NCBI RefSeq assembly: GCF_016307205.1
Contig: NZ_JAEIJD010000012.1
Coordinates: 1-64,000 of the forward strand
Source: Pontibaca salina
Lineage (GTDB): Bacteria; Pseudomonadota; Alphaproteobacteria; Rhodobacterales; Rhodobacteraceae
Reading direction: 5' to 3'
DNA: 64,000 bases
In this document: in pieces, positions 8,248 to 17,139 of the stretch
How the letters are laid out: each line of letters starts with the position of its first letter
How positions within the stretch are numbered: position 1 is the stretch's first letter
Translations under genes and position numbers: made by a program
Notes under the pieces: model-generated
What the model was told of the DNA's origin: nothing
Database searches by the model: none
What the model saw: only the letters and a program-made list of their open reading frames with translations

Positions 8248-8535
8248 ATGCAATCGCTGTTTCAAATCCTGATGCTGGTTCTGGACGTTGTCTGGTTCTT
8301 CATTATCGCGCATGTGATCATGAGCTGGCTGATCAATTTCCAAGTGCTGAATCTGCGCCAGCCGCTGGTTGGGCAGATCTGGGACGGGCTAACCCGCATT
8401 CTTGAGCCGCTCTATGGGCCGGTCCGACGCCTCCTGCCGCCGATGCAGGGGTTGGATCTGGCGCCGCTGGTGGTGCTGCTGGGCATTTTTGCGCTGCGCA
8501 TAATTTTGGTGAATAACGCCGCCGCATTCTATTGA
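8248..8535 (+). CDS. YggT family membrane protein
   Basis: This 95-residue protein has two hydrophobic segments (about 8-28 and 68-88) and the family pattern 'I.SWLINF..LN....LV.QIWDGLTRILEPLYGPVRRLLPPM.GLDLAPLVVLL'. YggT proteins carry one or two such repeats; the single-repeat form is usual in Alphaproteobacteria. The role is not settled; they have been linked to osmotic tolerance and cell-envelope assembly. An AGAGG ribosome site precedes the ATG. Confidence 0.9.
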   Translation: MQSLFQILMLVLDVVWFFIIAHVIMSWLINFQVLNLRQPLVGQIWDGLTRILEPLYGPVRRLLPPMQGLDLAPLVVLLGIFALRIILVNNAAAFY

Positions 8536-8673
8536 CCGCTGCGCCCGTTATGGGCGGCGGAATTGGGTATTTAGCAACCAGAAAGAAGCTAGGGGCATGG
8601 CTTGTTCCCCGACTCCGGTTATGGGAGAGTGGCGGAAACCGGTACTCACACAGATAAAATGGGGCGAACGGGC

Positions 8674-10713
8674 ATGACGAAAGCCGCACGGCTATTGCGC
8701 GATGTTTTTGGATTCGATGCTTTTCGTCCCGGACAGAAAGAAATCATCGATGCGGTGAGCACGGGTGAAAATGTGCTTGCCATCATGCCCACGGGTGGCG
8801 GGAAATCACTGTGTTTCCAATTGCCTGCATTATTGCGCGACGGGGTGACCGTGGTGATTTCGCCGCTGATCGCGTTGATGCGCGATCAGGTGCGTGCTTT
8901 GCAAGAGGCCGGGGTCGAGGCGGGTGCGCTGACGTCGGGCAATACCGATGCAGAGACCGATGCGGTCTGGGACGCGCTGGCGGCAGAGCGGCTGAAGCTG
9001 TTATATATGGCGCCGGAACGGTTGGCCGCGGGGTCGGTGGTGCACATGTTGCGGCGCACCAATGTGAGCATGATTGCTGTGGACGAAGCCCATTGCGTGA
9101 GCCAGTGGGGCCATGATTTCCGCCCTGATTATCTGCGCATCGGCGAATTGCGGCGCACGCTGGATGTGCCATTGGCGGCCTTTACGGCAACGGCGGATGG
9201 CGAAACCCAAGCCGAGATCGTGGAGAAACTATTTGACGCTGCCGCCCCGCGCACGTTTCTGCACGGGTTCGACCGGCCGAATATCCATCTGGCATTTACC
9301 GTCAAGAACAGCCCGCGCCGCCAGATCTTGGAGTTCGCTGCGGCGCGGCGGGGGCAGTCCGGCATCGTCTATTGCGGCACCCGGGCCAAGACCGAAGCCC
9401 TGGCCGCTGCGTTGCGGGAAGATCGACACAGTGCCTGCCATTATCACGGGGGCATGGAGGCCGAGGACCGGCGGCAGGTCGAAACCCGTTTTGCGCGCGA
9501 GGATGGCTTGATCGTCGTGGCCACGGTCGCCTTTGGCATGGGCATCGACAAGCCGGATATTCGCTGGGTCGCCCATGCCGATCTGCCCAAGAGTATCGAG
9601 GCCTATTATCAGGAGATCGGCCGCGCCGGGCGCGATGGGGCACCGGCGGAAACCCTGACTTTATTTGGCCCCGAGGATATTCGCCTGCGCCGCAGCCAGA
9701 TCGACGAGGGGCTGGCCCCGTCCGAGCGCCGCGCCGCCGATCATGGGCGGCTGAACGCCTTGCTGGGCCTGGCCGAGGCGCTGAAATGCCGGCGCGTGCA
9801 ATTGCTGGGCTATTTTGGCGAAGTGGCCGCGCCCTGCGGCAATTGTGACCTGTGCGACAGTCCGCCCGAGATATTCGAGGCCACCACGGCGGTGCGCAAG
9901 GCGCTGTCGGCGATCCTGCGCACGGATGAGCGGTTCGGGGCGGGGCATTTGATCGATATCCTGACGGGCAACCAGACCGACCGGATCAAGGCGCGCGGCC
10001 ATGACGGCTTGCCGACTTTTGGTGTGGGCGGCGAGTTTAACCGCAGCCAATGGCAGGCGGTGTTTCGCCAGATGATGGGCCATGATCTGGTTCGGCCTGA
10101 TCCCGAACGTCACGGGGCGCTGCGCATGACCGACACGGCCCGACCTATATTGCGCGGCGAAAGCAATATCACCCTTCGTCGGGACACGATTGCATCGGCC
10201 CGCCGGCAACCGGCGGTCAAGGCGCAGGTGGCCGACGAGGACGCGCCGCTTTTGTCTGCGCTCAAGGCTAAGCGGCGGGCCTTGGCCGAAAGCGCCCGCG
10301 TGCCGGCCTATGTGATCTTTCCCGATCGCACATTGATCGAAATGGCCGAAACCCGTCCGGCCGATCTTGATGCGATGGCGCAGATCAACGGGGTCGGTGC
10401 GAAAAAGCTGGAGCGCTATGGGGCGGTGTTCCTTGAAGTCATCACCGGGACAGATGAAACCGTGCATCCGGTGCGGCGCAAACTGGCCGGGCGCGCGGCG
10501 GGGTCGGTTTTTGACCGCTTGCTGGCGGTGCAGTCCGATCTGGCGCGCGGCCCGGAAGGGACAGACAAACCGCTGAGCTGTTCCACGTCGCAACTGGCAA
10601 AGGTGGCGCAATTGCGCCCCGCTGATTCCGGTGGCCTTGAACGCCTGCTGGGGGAGCGGCGCGCCGAACGCTTTGGTGGGGCTTTTCTGGACGTATTGCG
10701 CGCGGTTGAGTAG
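8674..10713 (+). CDS. recQ: ATP-dependent DNA helicase RecQ
   Basis: The protein is 679 residues. Walker A 'MPTGGGKS' is at residues 38-45, DEAH box 'AVDEAHCVSQWGHDFRPDY' near 135-150, and helicase motif VI 'QEIGRAGRDG' near 315. The RQC zinc site 'CGNCDLC' follows at about 390, and a C-terminal HRDC domain includes 'LKAKRRALAESARVPAYVIFPDRTL'. RecQ unwinds DNA 3'-5' in recombinational repair and fork restart. The start at 8674 (MTKAARLLRDVFGFDAFRPGQ) is typical; in-frame upstream ATGs at 8602 and 8659 add non-conserved residues. Confidence 0.96.
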   Translation: MTKAARLLRDVFGFDAFRPGQKEIIDAVSTGENVLAIMPTGGGKSLCFQLPALLRDGVTVVISPLIALMRDQVRALQEAGVEAGALTSGNTDAETDAVWDALAAERLKLLYMAPERLAAGSVVHMLRRTNVSMIAVDEAHCVSQWGHDFRPDYLRIGELRRTLDVPLAAFTATADGETQAEIVEKLFDAAAPRTFLHGFDRPNIHLAFTVKNSPRRQILEFAAARRGQSGIVYCGTRAKTEALAAALREDRHSACHYHGGMEAEDRRQVETRFAREDGLIVVATVAFGMGIDKPDIRWVAHADLPKSIEAYYQEIGRAGRDGAPAETLTLFGPEDIRLRRSQIDEGLAPSERRAADHGRLNALLGLAEALKCRRVQLLGYFGEVAAPCGNCDLCDSPPEIFEATTAVRKALSAILRTDERFGAGHLIDILTGNQTDRIKARGHDGLPTFGVGGEFNRSQWQAVFRQMMGHDLVRPDPERHGALRMTDTARPILRGESNITLRRDTIASARRQPAVKAQVADEDAPLLSALKAKRRALAESARVPAYVIFPDRTLIEMAETRPADLDAMAQINGVGAKKLERYGAVFLEVITGTDETVHPVRRKLAGRAAGSVFDRLLAVQSDLARGPEGTDKPLSCSTSQLAKVAQLRPADSGGLERLLGERRAERFGGAFLDVLRAVE

Positions 10714-10831
10714 GAACGGGACGAGAAAACACGCCGGTGATGAATTGTCGGCCACCACCATAGCGCGTTCGCATGACCAACCTGAGGACATGGAACCGAA
10801 GGGCCGACGAGGGAACAAGTGAGAACTTCAT

Positions 10832-11599
10832 ATGCTGATATTGCTGTCTCCTGCCAAGAATCTGAATGAAGGCCGGGCTGCCGGACGTGCCACAACTACC
10901 CCTCGGTTTCTTGACGAAGCCGAGGAGCTTGTAACCGTCATGCGCGATTGGTCGGAGACCGAGATTGCGGATTTGATGAAAGTGTCGCCAAAGATTGCGC
11001 AACTGAACGTCGAACGGATCGCAGCATGGTCGCGGCAGTCAGGAGCGGCACAGGCCGCCGGGGACATGTTTGACGGCGACGCGTACAAACATCTTGAAAT
11101 GGAAACCCTGAGCGATTTTGCCCGCGCCGGGGCTGCGCGCCGGTTAAGAATGCTCTCGGGGCTTTATGGGCTGCTGCGGCCCACCGACGATATCTGCGCC
11201 TATCGATTGGAGATGGGGCGGAAATTGCCGGGACATCCTGCCGGGACACTTTATCAATTCTGGGGCACCAAGATCGCCGAAGCATTGCTGGATGATGCGC
11301 GCGAGATTGGAACCGACACCATCCTGAATCTGGCATCGGACGAATATGCGAAATCGGTTGATCAAGCGGCCTTGAATGGGCTGCAGGTGGTTACCCCGCG
11401 GTTCGAAGAGGAACGCAAGGGGGTCCGAAAAGTGATTGCATTCTCGGCAAAACGCGTGCGGGGGGCGATGACCCGCTGGGTGCTGGAAAACGGTTATACC
11501 GATCCCGCCGATTTGGCGCAGTTCGAGGCTGGCGGCTATTTCTTCGATGCGGAATCGTCATCCCCCGAGCGCCCGGTCTTCCTAAGGGTTTCTGAATAG
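10832..11599 (+). CDS. yaaA: peroxide-stress protein YaaA (DUF328)
   Basis: This 255-residue protein is full length. It opens with MLILLSPAKNLNEG and contains 'RLRMLSGLYGLLRPTDDICAYRLEMG', 'LYQFWGTKIAEAL', 'NLASDEYAKSV' and 'FEEERKGVRKVIAFSAKRVRGAMTRWV', the YaaA/DUF328 core. In E. coli YaaA limits intracellular free iron during H2O2 stress and binds DNA. It follows recQ by 118 bases and is probably independently transcribed. The ribosome site is weak (GTGAGAACTTCAT). Confidence 0.93.
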   Translation: MLILLSPAKNLNEGRAAGRATTTPRFLDEAEELVTVMRDWSETEIADLMKVSPKIAQLNVERIAAWSRQSGAAQAAGDMFDGDAYKHLEMETLSDFARAGAARRLRMLSGLYGLLRPTDDICAYRLEMGRKLPGHPAGTLYQFWGTKIAEALLDDAREIGTDTILNLASDEYAKSVDQAALNGLQVVTPRFEEERKGVRKVIAFSAKRVRGAMTRWVLENGYTDPADLAQFEAGGYFFDAESSSPERPVFLRVSE

Positions 11600-11712
11600 A
11601 GACAATGTGCAGCATTGCGCAGGGAAATGGCGATTGCTTAGCGCGATCGTAAGGTAAATCTTGCCAATAGCTTAACTGGCGTGCCAACGTTCCTCCCAAC
11701 AGGGAGATTAGC

Positions 11713-14700
11713 ATGCGGCGGTTCACTCTTGCGGTCGGGATCTGGATTTTTGCGGTTCTCGCCGCGTCGGGGGCATGGACGCAGAACGCCGTGCCGGATT
11801 TTCGCTATCTCGTGGCGCGGGATACGGATTTTCACGGCACCGATCTCGACGCCCTGTTTGACACCGATCTTGAGAGTTGCACCCGCGCCTGTTCCGCCAA
11901 TGACCGATGCGAGGCGTTCACCTACAACACCCGCTCGAACGCCTGTTTTCCCAAGACCGAGCTGCGCCGGTACACGGCATTTTCCGGGGCGATATCGGCC
12001 AGCAAACGGGCCCATGATCCGGGCCTGATCGCGCGCGCTGAAACACGTCGTAGCGATCTGGATTTTCTTGACGAACAGGATATTGCGCGGGCCCGCGATC
12101 AGGCGCGCGATTTAGGGTTTCGCCATCCGGCTTTGGGTGGTGATCTGGCGGCGGTGTTGAATGCGCGGCGCAGCGAAGAGGCGGTCGGGGCGCTGCCGGC
12201 AGCGTTGAACTGGGCCGGTATTTCTGTTTCCCTGTCTGACCGCGCCGATTTATGGACCGATTACGCGCGGCTGTTGCTGGCTGTCGCGGCGGACACGACC
12301 CAGAAGCGCCAATATCACGCGCGCGCCATCGCGGCCGCGATCAATGGCTATTTGCGCGCCGATGCTGCCGCCGAACAAACCGATGCACTGGCCTATCTGG
12401 CTACGGCACTGGAAGAAACTGGGCGCGGGCGCGACATGATTGGGGCGCTGCGCCTGTCTTACGATCTGCAGCCCCGCGCCGAAACCGAGATGGCGCTGGC
12501 GGACGCGATCGGCAAATACGGTTTCCGGGTTACTGGCTCATCGGTGGAAAGCGACGCCGCCGCACCGCGCATCTGCGCGCAGTTTTCCGAGACACTGGCG
12601 GCGGGGGTGGATTACGAGACTTTCGTGCGCCTGCCAAATTCAACCCTCGCGGTTCAGGCCGAAGACAGCCAGCTTTGCATCGACGGGGTGGAGCATGGTG
12701 AACGCTATCGCCTGACCCTGCGCACGGGTCTGCCAGCGGCCAGTGGCGAGACGCTCGCCAAGGATGTCGAACTGGCGCAATATGTTCGCGACCGCCGCCC
12801 CGAGGTGCGCTTTCCGGGCCGTGCTTACATGCTGCCGAAAGCGGCGGATGCAGCGTTGCCGGTAGAAACGGTGAACGTGGACAGGCTTGATCTGCGCTTG
12901 CGTCGGGTCAGTGACCGCAACCTATTGCGCACGATGCAAGAGCGACTATTCGCCCGCCCGCTGTCGCATTGGCAGGAGGACGAATTCACCACCGACATCA
13001 CCGAGGAGGTCTGGACCGGCACCGCCGAAGTCGCCAATGATCTGAACCGCGACATGACCGCCCGCCTGCCCATGGGCGAAGCGATTGCCGCGCAGCCCGC
13101 CGGTATCTATGCGCTGAGCGCGCAGATACCGGGCGCCGATCCTTATGACGATCCGGGTGCGACCCAATGGTTCGTGCTGTCTGATCTGGGCATCTCGACC
13201 ATGGCGGGAACCGACGGGCTGCATGTGACTCTGCGCTCGCTGGCGGATGCAAAACCGGTGAAAGGGGTCGCGGTCAGCTTGATCTCGCGCGCCAACGCAG
13301 TGTTGGCGCAGGCGGTCAGTGATGCCGATGGTCGGGTTGCTTTCGATTTCGGTCTGATGCGCGGCACCGGAGGCGCGGCCCCGGCGCTGGTTCTGGCCGA
13401 GCGGGGCGAGACCGATATGGCATTTCTGTCGCTGACCGATCCGGCCTTTGATCTGTCCGACCGTGGCGTCGAGGGGCGCGCGCCCGCCGGACCGGTGGAT
13501 GTGTTCCTGACCACCGATCGCGGGGCCTATCGCGCGGGCGAGACGATCCACGTGACCACGCTGGCCCGTGATGCTGCGGCGCAGGCGGTAGATGGCCTGC
13601 CGCTGACCGCAATTCTCAGCCGCCCCGATGGGGTGGAATATCGCCGCCTCGTCTCGCGCGACGGGCAGGCGGGCGGCCATGTCTTTGCCGTTCCGCTCGG
13701 CGTCTCGGTGCCGCGGGGCACCTGGCGGCTGGATATCAAAACCGACCCCGACGCGCCCGCACTGGCCAGCCAGACCGTCCTGGTCGAGGATTTTCTGCCC
13801 GAGCGGATCGACTTCGACCTTGCCTTGCCTGATGCGCCCTTGCGCTTTGGTCAAACGCCGGGGCTGGAGATCGACGCGCGCTATCTGTTCGGCGCGCCCG
13901 GCGCAGATCTGAGCGTCGAGGGGCAGGTGACCCTGCGCGCTGCTGACGCGGTGGCAAGCTGGCCCGGCTATCGCTTTGGCCGCCATGATGCGCGCGGTTG
14001 GGCGACGAACGCCCAGTTTGGTGGGATGCACACCGATGCGCAGGGCCAAGCGGTGGTGCGACTGGACCTGCCGACCCCCGATGCGCCGAACCAACCGCTT
14101 GAAGCGCGGGTGACGGTGCGTCTTGCCGACGGCTCGGCGCGCCCGGTCGAGCGCGAGATCACCGCGCCCGTCCGTCCGGCTGCGTCGGTCATCGCGATCA
14201 AGCCGCTGTTCGATGACGTTGTGGACGAGGGGGGCGAGGCTGCATTTCAGGTGATCGGTCTTTCGCCTGACCTGACCGCGACGCCGATGCAATTACGCTG
14301 GACCCTGAACCGGATTGAGACCCGCTATCAGTGGTATGAGCTTTATGGCAACTGGAACTGGGAGCCGACGACGCGGCGTGAACGGATCGCCACCGGCACC
14401 GTGGAGCCGGGCGAACAGCCCGCGACCATTACGCAGCCGGTTCAATGGGGCGAATATGAACTGGTGCTGGAACGTGCGGATGGCGATTACGCTGCCGCCT
14501 CGGTAAAATTTGATGCCGGCTGGTATGCCCCCGCCGACGCCGCCACCACGCCCGACCGGCTGGAGGTATCGTTGGATAAGCCATCCTATCGGGTGGGGGA
14601 TACCGCGCGGCTGCGCATTGACGCGCGCATGGGCGGCGTCGCGACCATCGCCGTGCTGTCCAACCATGTGATCGCGCGCCAGACCGTCGCCATCGCGGAA

Positions 14701-17139
14701 GGCGACATTGAGATTCCTCTGGAGGTGACCGAGGATTGGGGCACCGGCGCCTATGTCACCGCCACCCTGATCCGGCCGATGGACGTGGCGGCGGGGCAAA
14801 ATCCCTCGAGGGCGCTGGGGCTGGCCCATGCGCGGGTTGAGCCGGAGGGGAAACTGCTAAATATCGCCATCGAGGCCCCCGAAATCGCACGCCCGCGCCA
14901 AAGCCAGCGCATCGGCGTCAGCGTGAAAGGTGCGCAAGAGGGCGAGGAGGTCTGGCTGACCCTTGCGGCGGTCGATCTTGGCATTCTGAATCTGACCGGA
15001 TTCGCGCCACCCGATCCCGAAGGGTATTTTTTCGGCCAGCACCGTCTGGGAGTCGAATTGCGTGATGTTTATGGCCGATTGATCGACGGGATGAAGGGCG
15101 CGCTGGGCATGGTGCGCTCGGGCGGGGATGCCAATGCGATGAAGCGGATGCAGTCGCCGCCGCCGACGCAGAAACTGGTGGCGCAGTTCAGCGGTCCGGT
15201 CAGGGTAGATGCGCAGGGTCGCGCCGAGGTCGATGTCGATCTGCCCGATTTCAATGGCACTGTCCGATTGATGGCGGTTGCTTGGTCGCCGCGCGCCGTC
15301 GGGCAAGCCAGCCGTGACATGATCGTGCGTGATCCGGTGGTCGTGAATGTCACCTTGCCGAACTTCCTTGCCCCCGGCGATCACAGCCGCATCCGGCTGG
15401 ACGTGACCCACGCCGACGGGCTCACAGGCGAGATGACACTGGCGCTGGAACCGCGCGGCGATGGTTTGTCCCTTGGCAAGGCGCCCAGCACCTTCGATCT
15501 GGCGCAGGGTGGCAAGGCGAGTTTCTCGGTTCCGGTGTCGGCGGAGGCGATCGGCGATCCCGGTTTCGACGTGGTGCTGACGACCCCCGACGGCCAGATG
15601 CTGCGCCAGAGCCTGACTTTGCCGGTGCGTGCCAACGATCCGGTGGTCGCCCAGACGCGGCGCTTCACATTGGATGCGGGCGAGACATTCCTGCTTTCCG
15701 ATGACGTCTTTGCCGGGCTGCGCCCCGGCACAGCACAGGCGATGTTCTCGGCCGGGCCGCTGGCAAAATTCGACGTGCCGCACCTCCTGACACTGCTTGA
15801 TAGTTATCCCTATGGCTGCACCGAACAGGTGGCCTCGCAAGCAATGCCGCTGCTTTACTTATCCTCGGTCGCGCAAGAGATCGGACTGGGCAGCGCTGCG
15901 GCGATGGACGAGCGCATCGACGATTCCATCTCTCGCGTTCTGACCCGACAGGCACCGAATGGGGCCTTCGGCCTGTGGCAAGCGGGATCTGGCGATTTCT
16001 GGCTGGATGCCTATATCGGCGATTTCCTGTCCCGCGCTCGCGCTAAAGGCCATGACGTGCCGGACCGCGCGTTTGCCATGGCAATGGACAATCTGCGCAA
16101 CCGGGTGAACTATGCCCCCGATTTCGATAATGGCGGCGAGGATATCGCTTATGCATTGCTGGTTCTGGCGCGCGAGGGCGCGGCGGCAATGGGAGATTTG
16201 CGCTATTATGCTGATGTGAAACGTGATGCGTTCGCCACACCGCTGGCCGCCGCGCAACTGGGCGCGGCACTGGCGGCCTATGGCGATCAGACCCGCGCCG
16301 ATGCGATGTTTGCCCGTGCGGGAAGGATGCTGCGCGACGGGGCCGACGAGGCTCCAGCCTATCGCGCCGATTACGGCACCCATCTGCGCGATACGGCTGG
16401 GGTGATGGCGCTGGCGATCGAGGTGGGCAGCGATGCGGTGGATATCGACGCACTTGGTACCCGTATCGCCCAGAGCGACCGTCACCGCTCCACGCAAGAG
16501 GCCGCTTGGACCCTGCTCGCGGCGCGGGCGCTGGCCGATGCACCAGAACAATCAGCTCTGCGGATCAATGGCGCAGCGGTTAATGGGCCCTTTGTGCGGA
16601 GGTTTGCAGGCGACATACCAGCACAAGGCGCGGAGATCACCGCCGACCGCGCCACCGAACTGACGCTGACCACGCTGGGCGTGCCCGAAACCGCGCCCGA
16701 AGCGGGCGGTACGGGCTACGCGATCGAGCGGCGCTTTTTATCAATGGCGGGCACCCCGCTCGATACTGACCGGCTGGCGGTTGGCACCCGTTTCGTCACT
16801 GTGCTGACGATCACGCCGTTCGAGGATATTGGCGCGCGGCTGATTGTCGACGATCCGCTGCCTGCCGGGATCGAGATTGACAATCCGAACCTGCTGCGCG
16901 CGGGCGATGTCGGAGCGCTTGACTGGCTGGACCTGTCCGAGGCCGACCATGCCGAGTTCCGCAGCGACCGTTTCATCGCGGCGCTTGACCTGCCGGATGA
17001 CGCCACGGTCACATTGGCCTATATCGCCCGCGCCACCAGTCCCGGCGAGTTTCACCATCCCGCGGCTTCGGTCGAGGCGATGTATCGCCCGCGCTATCGC
17101 GCTCATACCGATTCAGGGCGGCTGGCTGTGACCGAATGA
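11713..17139 (+). CDS. bacterial alpha-2-macroglobulin with N-terminal PAN/Apple domain
   Basis: This is a 1808-residue secreted protein. It has a signal peptide (residues 1-24), then a cysteine-rich PAN/Apple-like module (Cys56, 60, 66 and 78 in 'SCTRACSANDRCEAFTYNTRSNACFPK'), then the MG-domain array typical of YfhM-type alpha-2-macroglobulins. The thioester motif is CTEQ with Cys1369, in 'SYPYGCTEQVASQAMPLLYLSSV'. After it come the alpha-helical thioester domain ('APNGAFGLWQAGSGDFWLDAYIGDFL') and a C-terminal receptor-binding-like domain. The family traps attacking proteases at the periplasm by covalent thioester capture. It is coupled (ATGA) to pbpC, the known functional pairing with a repair transglycosylase. 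The ribosome site is GGGAG 8 bases upstream. Confidence 0.94.
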   Translation: MRRFTLAVGIWIFAVLAASGAWTQNAVPDFRYLVARDTDFHGTDLDALFDTDLESCTRACSANDRCEAFTYNTRSNACFPKTELRRYTAFSGAISASKRAHDPGLIARAETRRSDLDFLDEQDIARARDQARDLGFRHPALGGDLAAVLNARRSEEAVGALPAALNWAGISVSLSDRADLWTDYARLLLAVAADTTQKRQYHARAIAAAINGYLRADAAAEQTDALAYLATALEETGRGRDMIGALRLSYDLQPRAETEMALADAIGKYGFRVTGSSVESDAAAPRICAQFSETLAAGVDYETFVRLPNSTLAVQAEDSQLCIDGVEHGERYRLTLRTGLPAASGETLAKDVELAQYVRDRRPEVRFPGRAYMLPKAADAALPVETVNVDRLDLRLRRVSDRNLLRTMQERLFARPLSHWQEDEFTTDITEEVWTGTAEVANDLNRDMTARLPMGEAIAAQPAGIYALSAQIPGADPYDDPGATQWFVLSDLGISTMAGTDGLHVTLRSLADAKPVKGVAVSLISRANAVLAQAVSDADGRVAFDFGLMRGTGGAAPALVLAERGETDMAFLSLTDPAFDLSDRGVEGRAPAGPVDVFLTTDRGAYRAGETIHVTTLARDAAAQAVDGLPLTAILSRPDGVEYRRLVSRDGQAGGHVFAVPLGVSVPRGTWRLDIKTDPDAPALASQTVLVEDFLPERIDFDLALPDAPLRFGQTPGLEIDARYLFGAPGADLSVEGQVTLRAADAVASWPGYRFGRHDARGWATNAQFGGMHTDAQGQAVVRLDLPTPDAPNQPLEARVTVRLADGSARPVEREITAPVRPAASVIAIKPLFDDVVDEGGEAAFQVIGLSPDLTATPMQLRWTLNRIETRYQWYELYGNWNWEPTTRRERIATGTVEPGEQPATITQPVQWGEYELVLERADGDYAAASVKFDAGWYAPADAATTPDRLEVSLDKPSYRVGDTARLRIDARMGGVATIAVLSNHVIARQTVAIAEGDIEIPLEVTEDWGTGAYVTATLIRPMDVAAGQNPSRALGLAHARVEPEGKLLNIAIEAPEIARPRQSQRIGVSVKGAQEGEEVWLTLAAVDLGILNLTGFAPPDPEGYFFGQHRLGVELRDVYGRLIDGMKGALGMVRSGGDANAMKRMQSPPPTQKLVAQFSGPVRVDAQGRAEVDVDLPDFNGTVRLMAVAWSPRAVGQASRDMIVRDPVVVNVTLPNFLAPGDHSRIRLDVTHADGLTGEMTLALEPRGDGLSLGKAPSTFDLAQGGKASFSVPVSAEAIGDPGFDVVLTTPDGQMLRQSLTLPVRANDPVVAQTRRFTLDAGETFLLSDDVFAGLRPGTAQAMFSAGPLAKFDVPHLLTLLDSYPYGCTEQVASQAMPLLYLSSVAQEIGLGSAAAMDERIDDSISRVLTRQAPNGAFGLWQAGSGDFWLDAYIGDFLSRARAKGHDVPDRAFAMAMDNLRNRVNYAPDFDNGGEDIAYALLVLAREGAAAMGDLRYYADVKRDAFATPLAAAQLGAALAAYGDQTRADAMFARAGRMLRDGADEAPAYRADYGTHLRDTAGVMALAIEVGSDAVDIDALGTRIAQSDRHRSTQEAAWTLLAARALADAPEQSALRINGAAVNGPFVRRFAGDIPAQGAEITADRATELTLTTLGVPETAPEAGGTGYAIERRFLSMAGTPLDTDRLAVGTRFVTVLTITPFEDIGARLIVDDPLPAGIEIDNPNLLRAGDVGALDWLDLSEADHAEFRSDRFIAALDLPDDATVTLAYIARATSPGEFHHPAASVEAMYRPRYRAHTDSGRLAVTE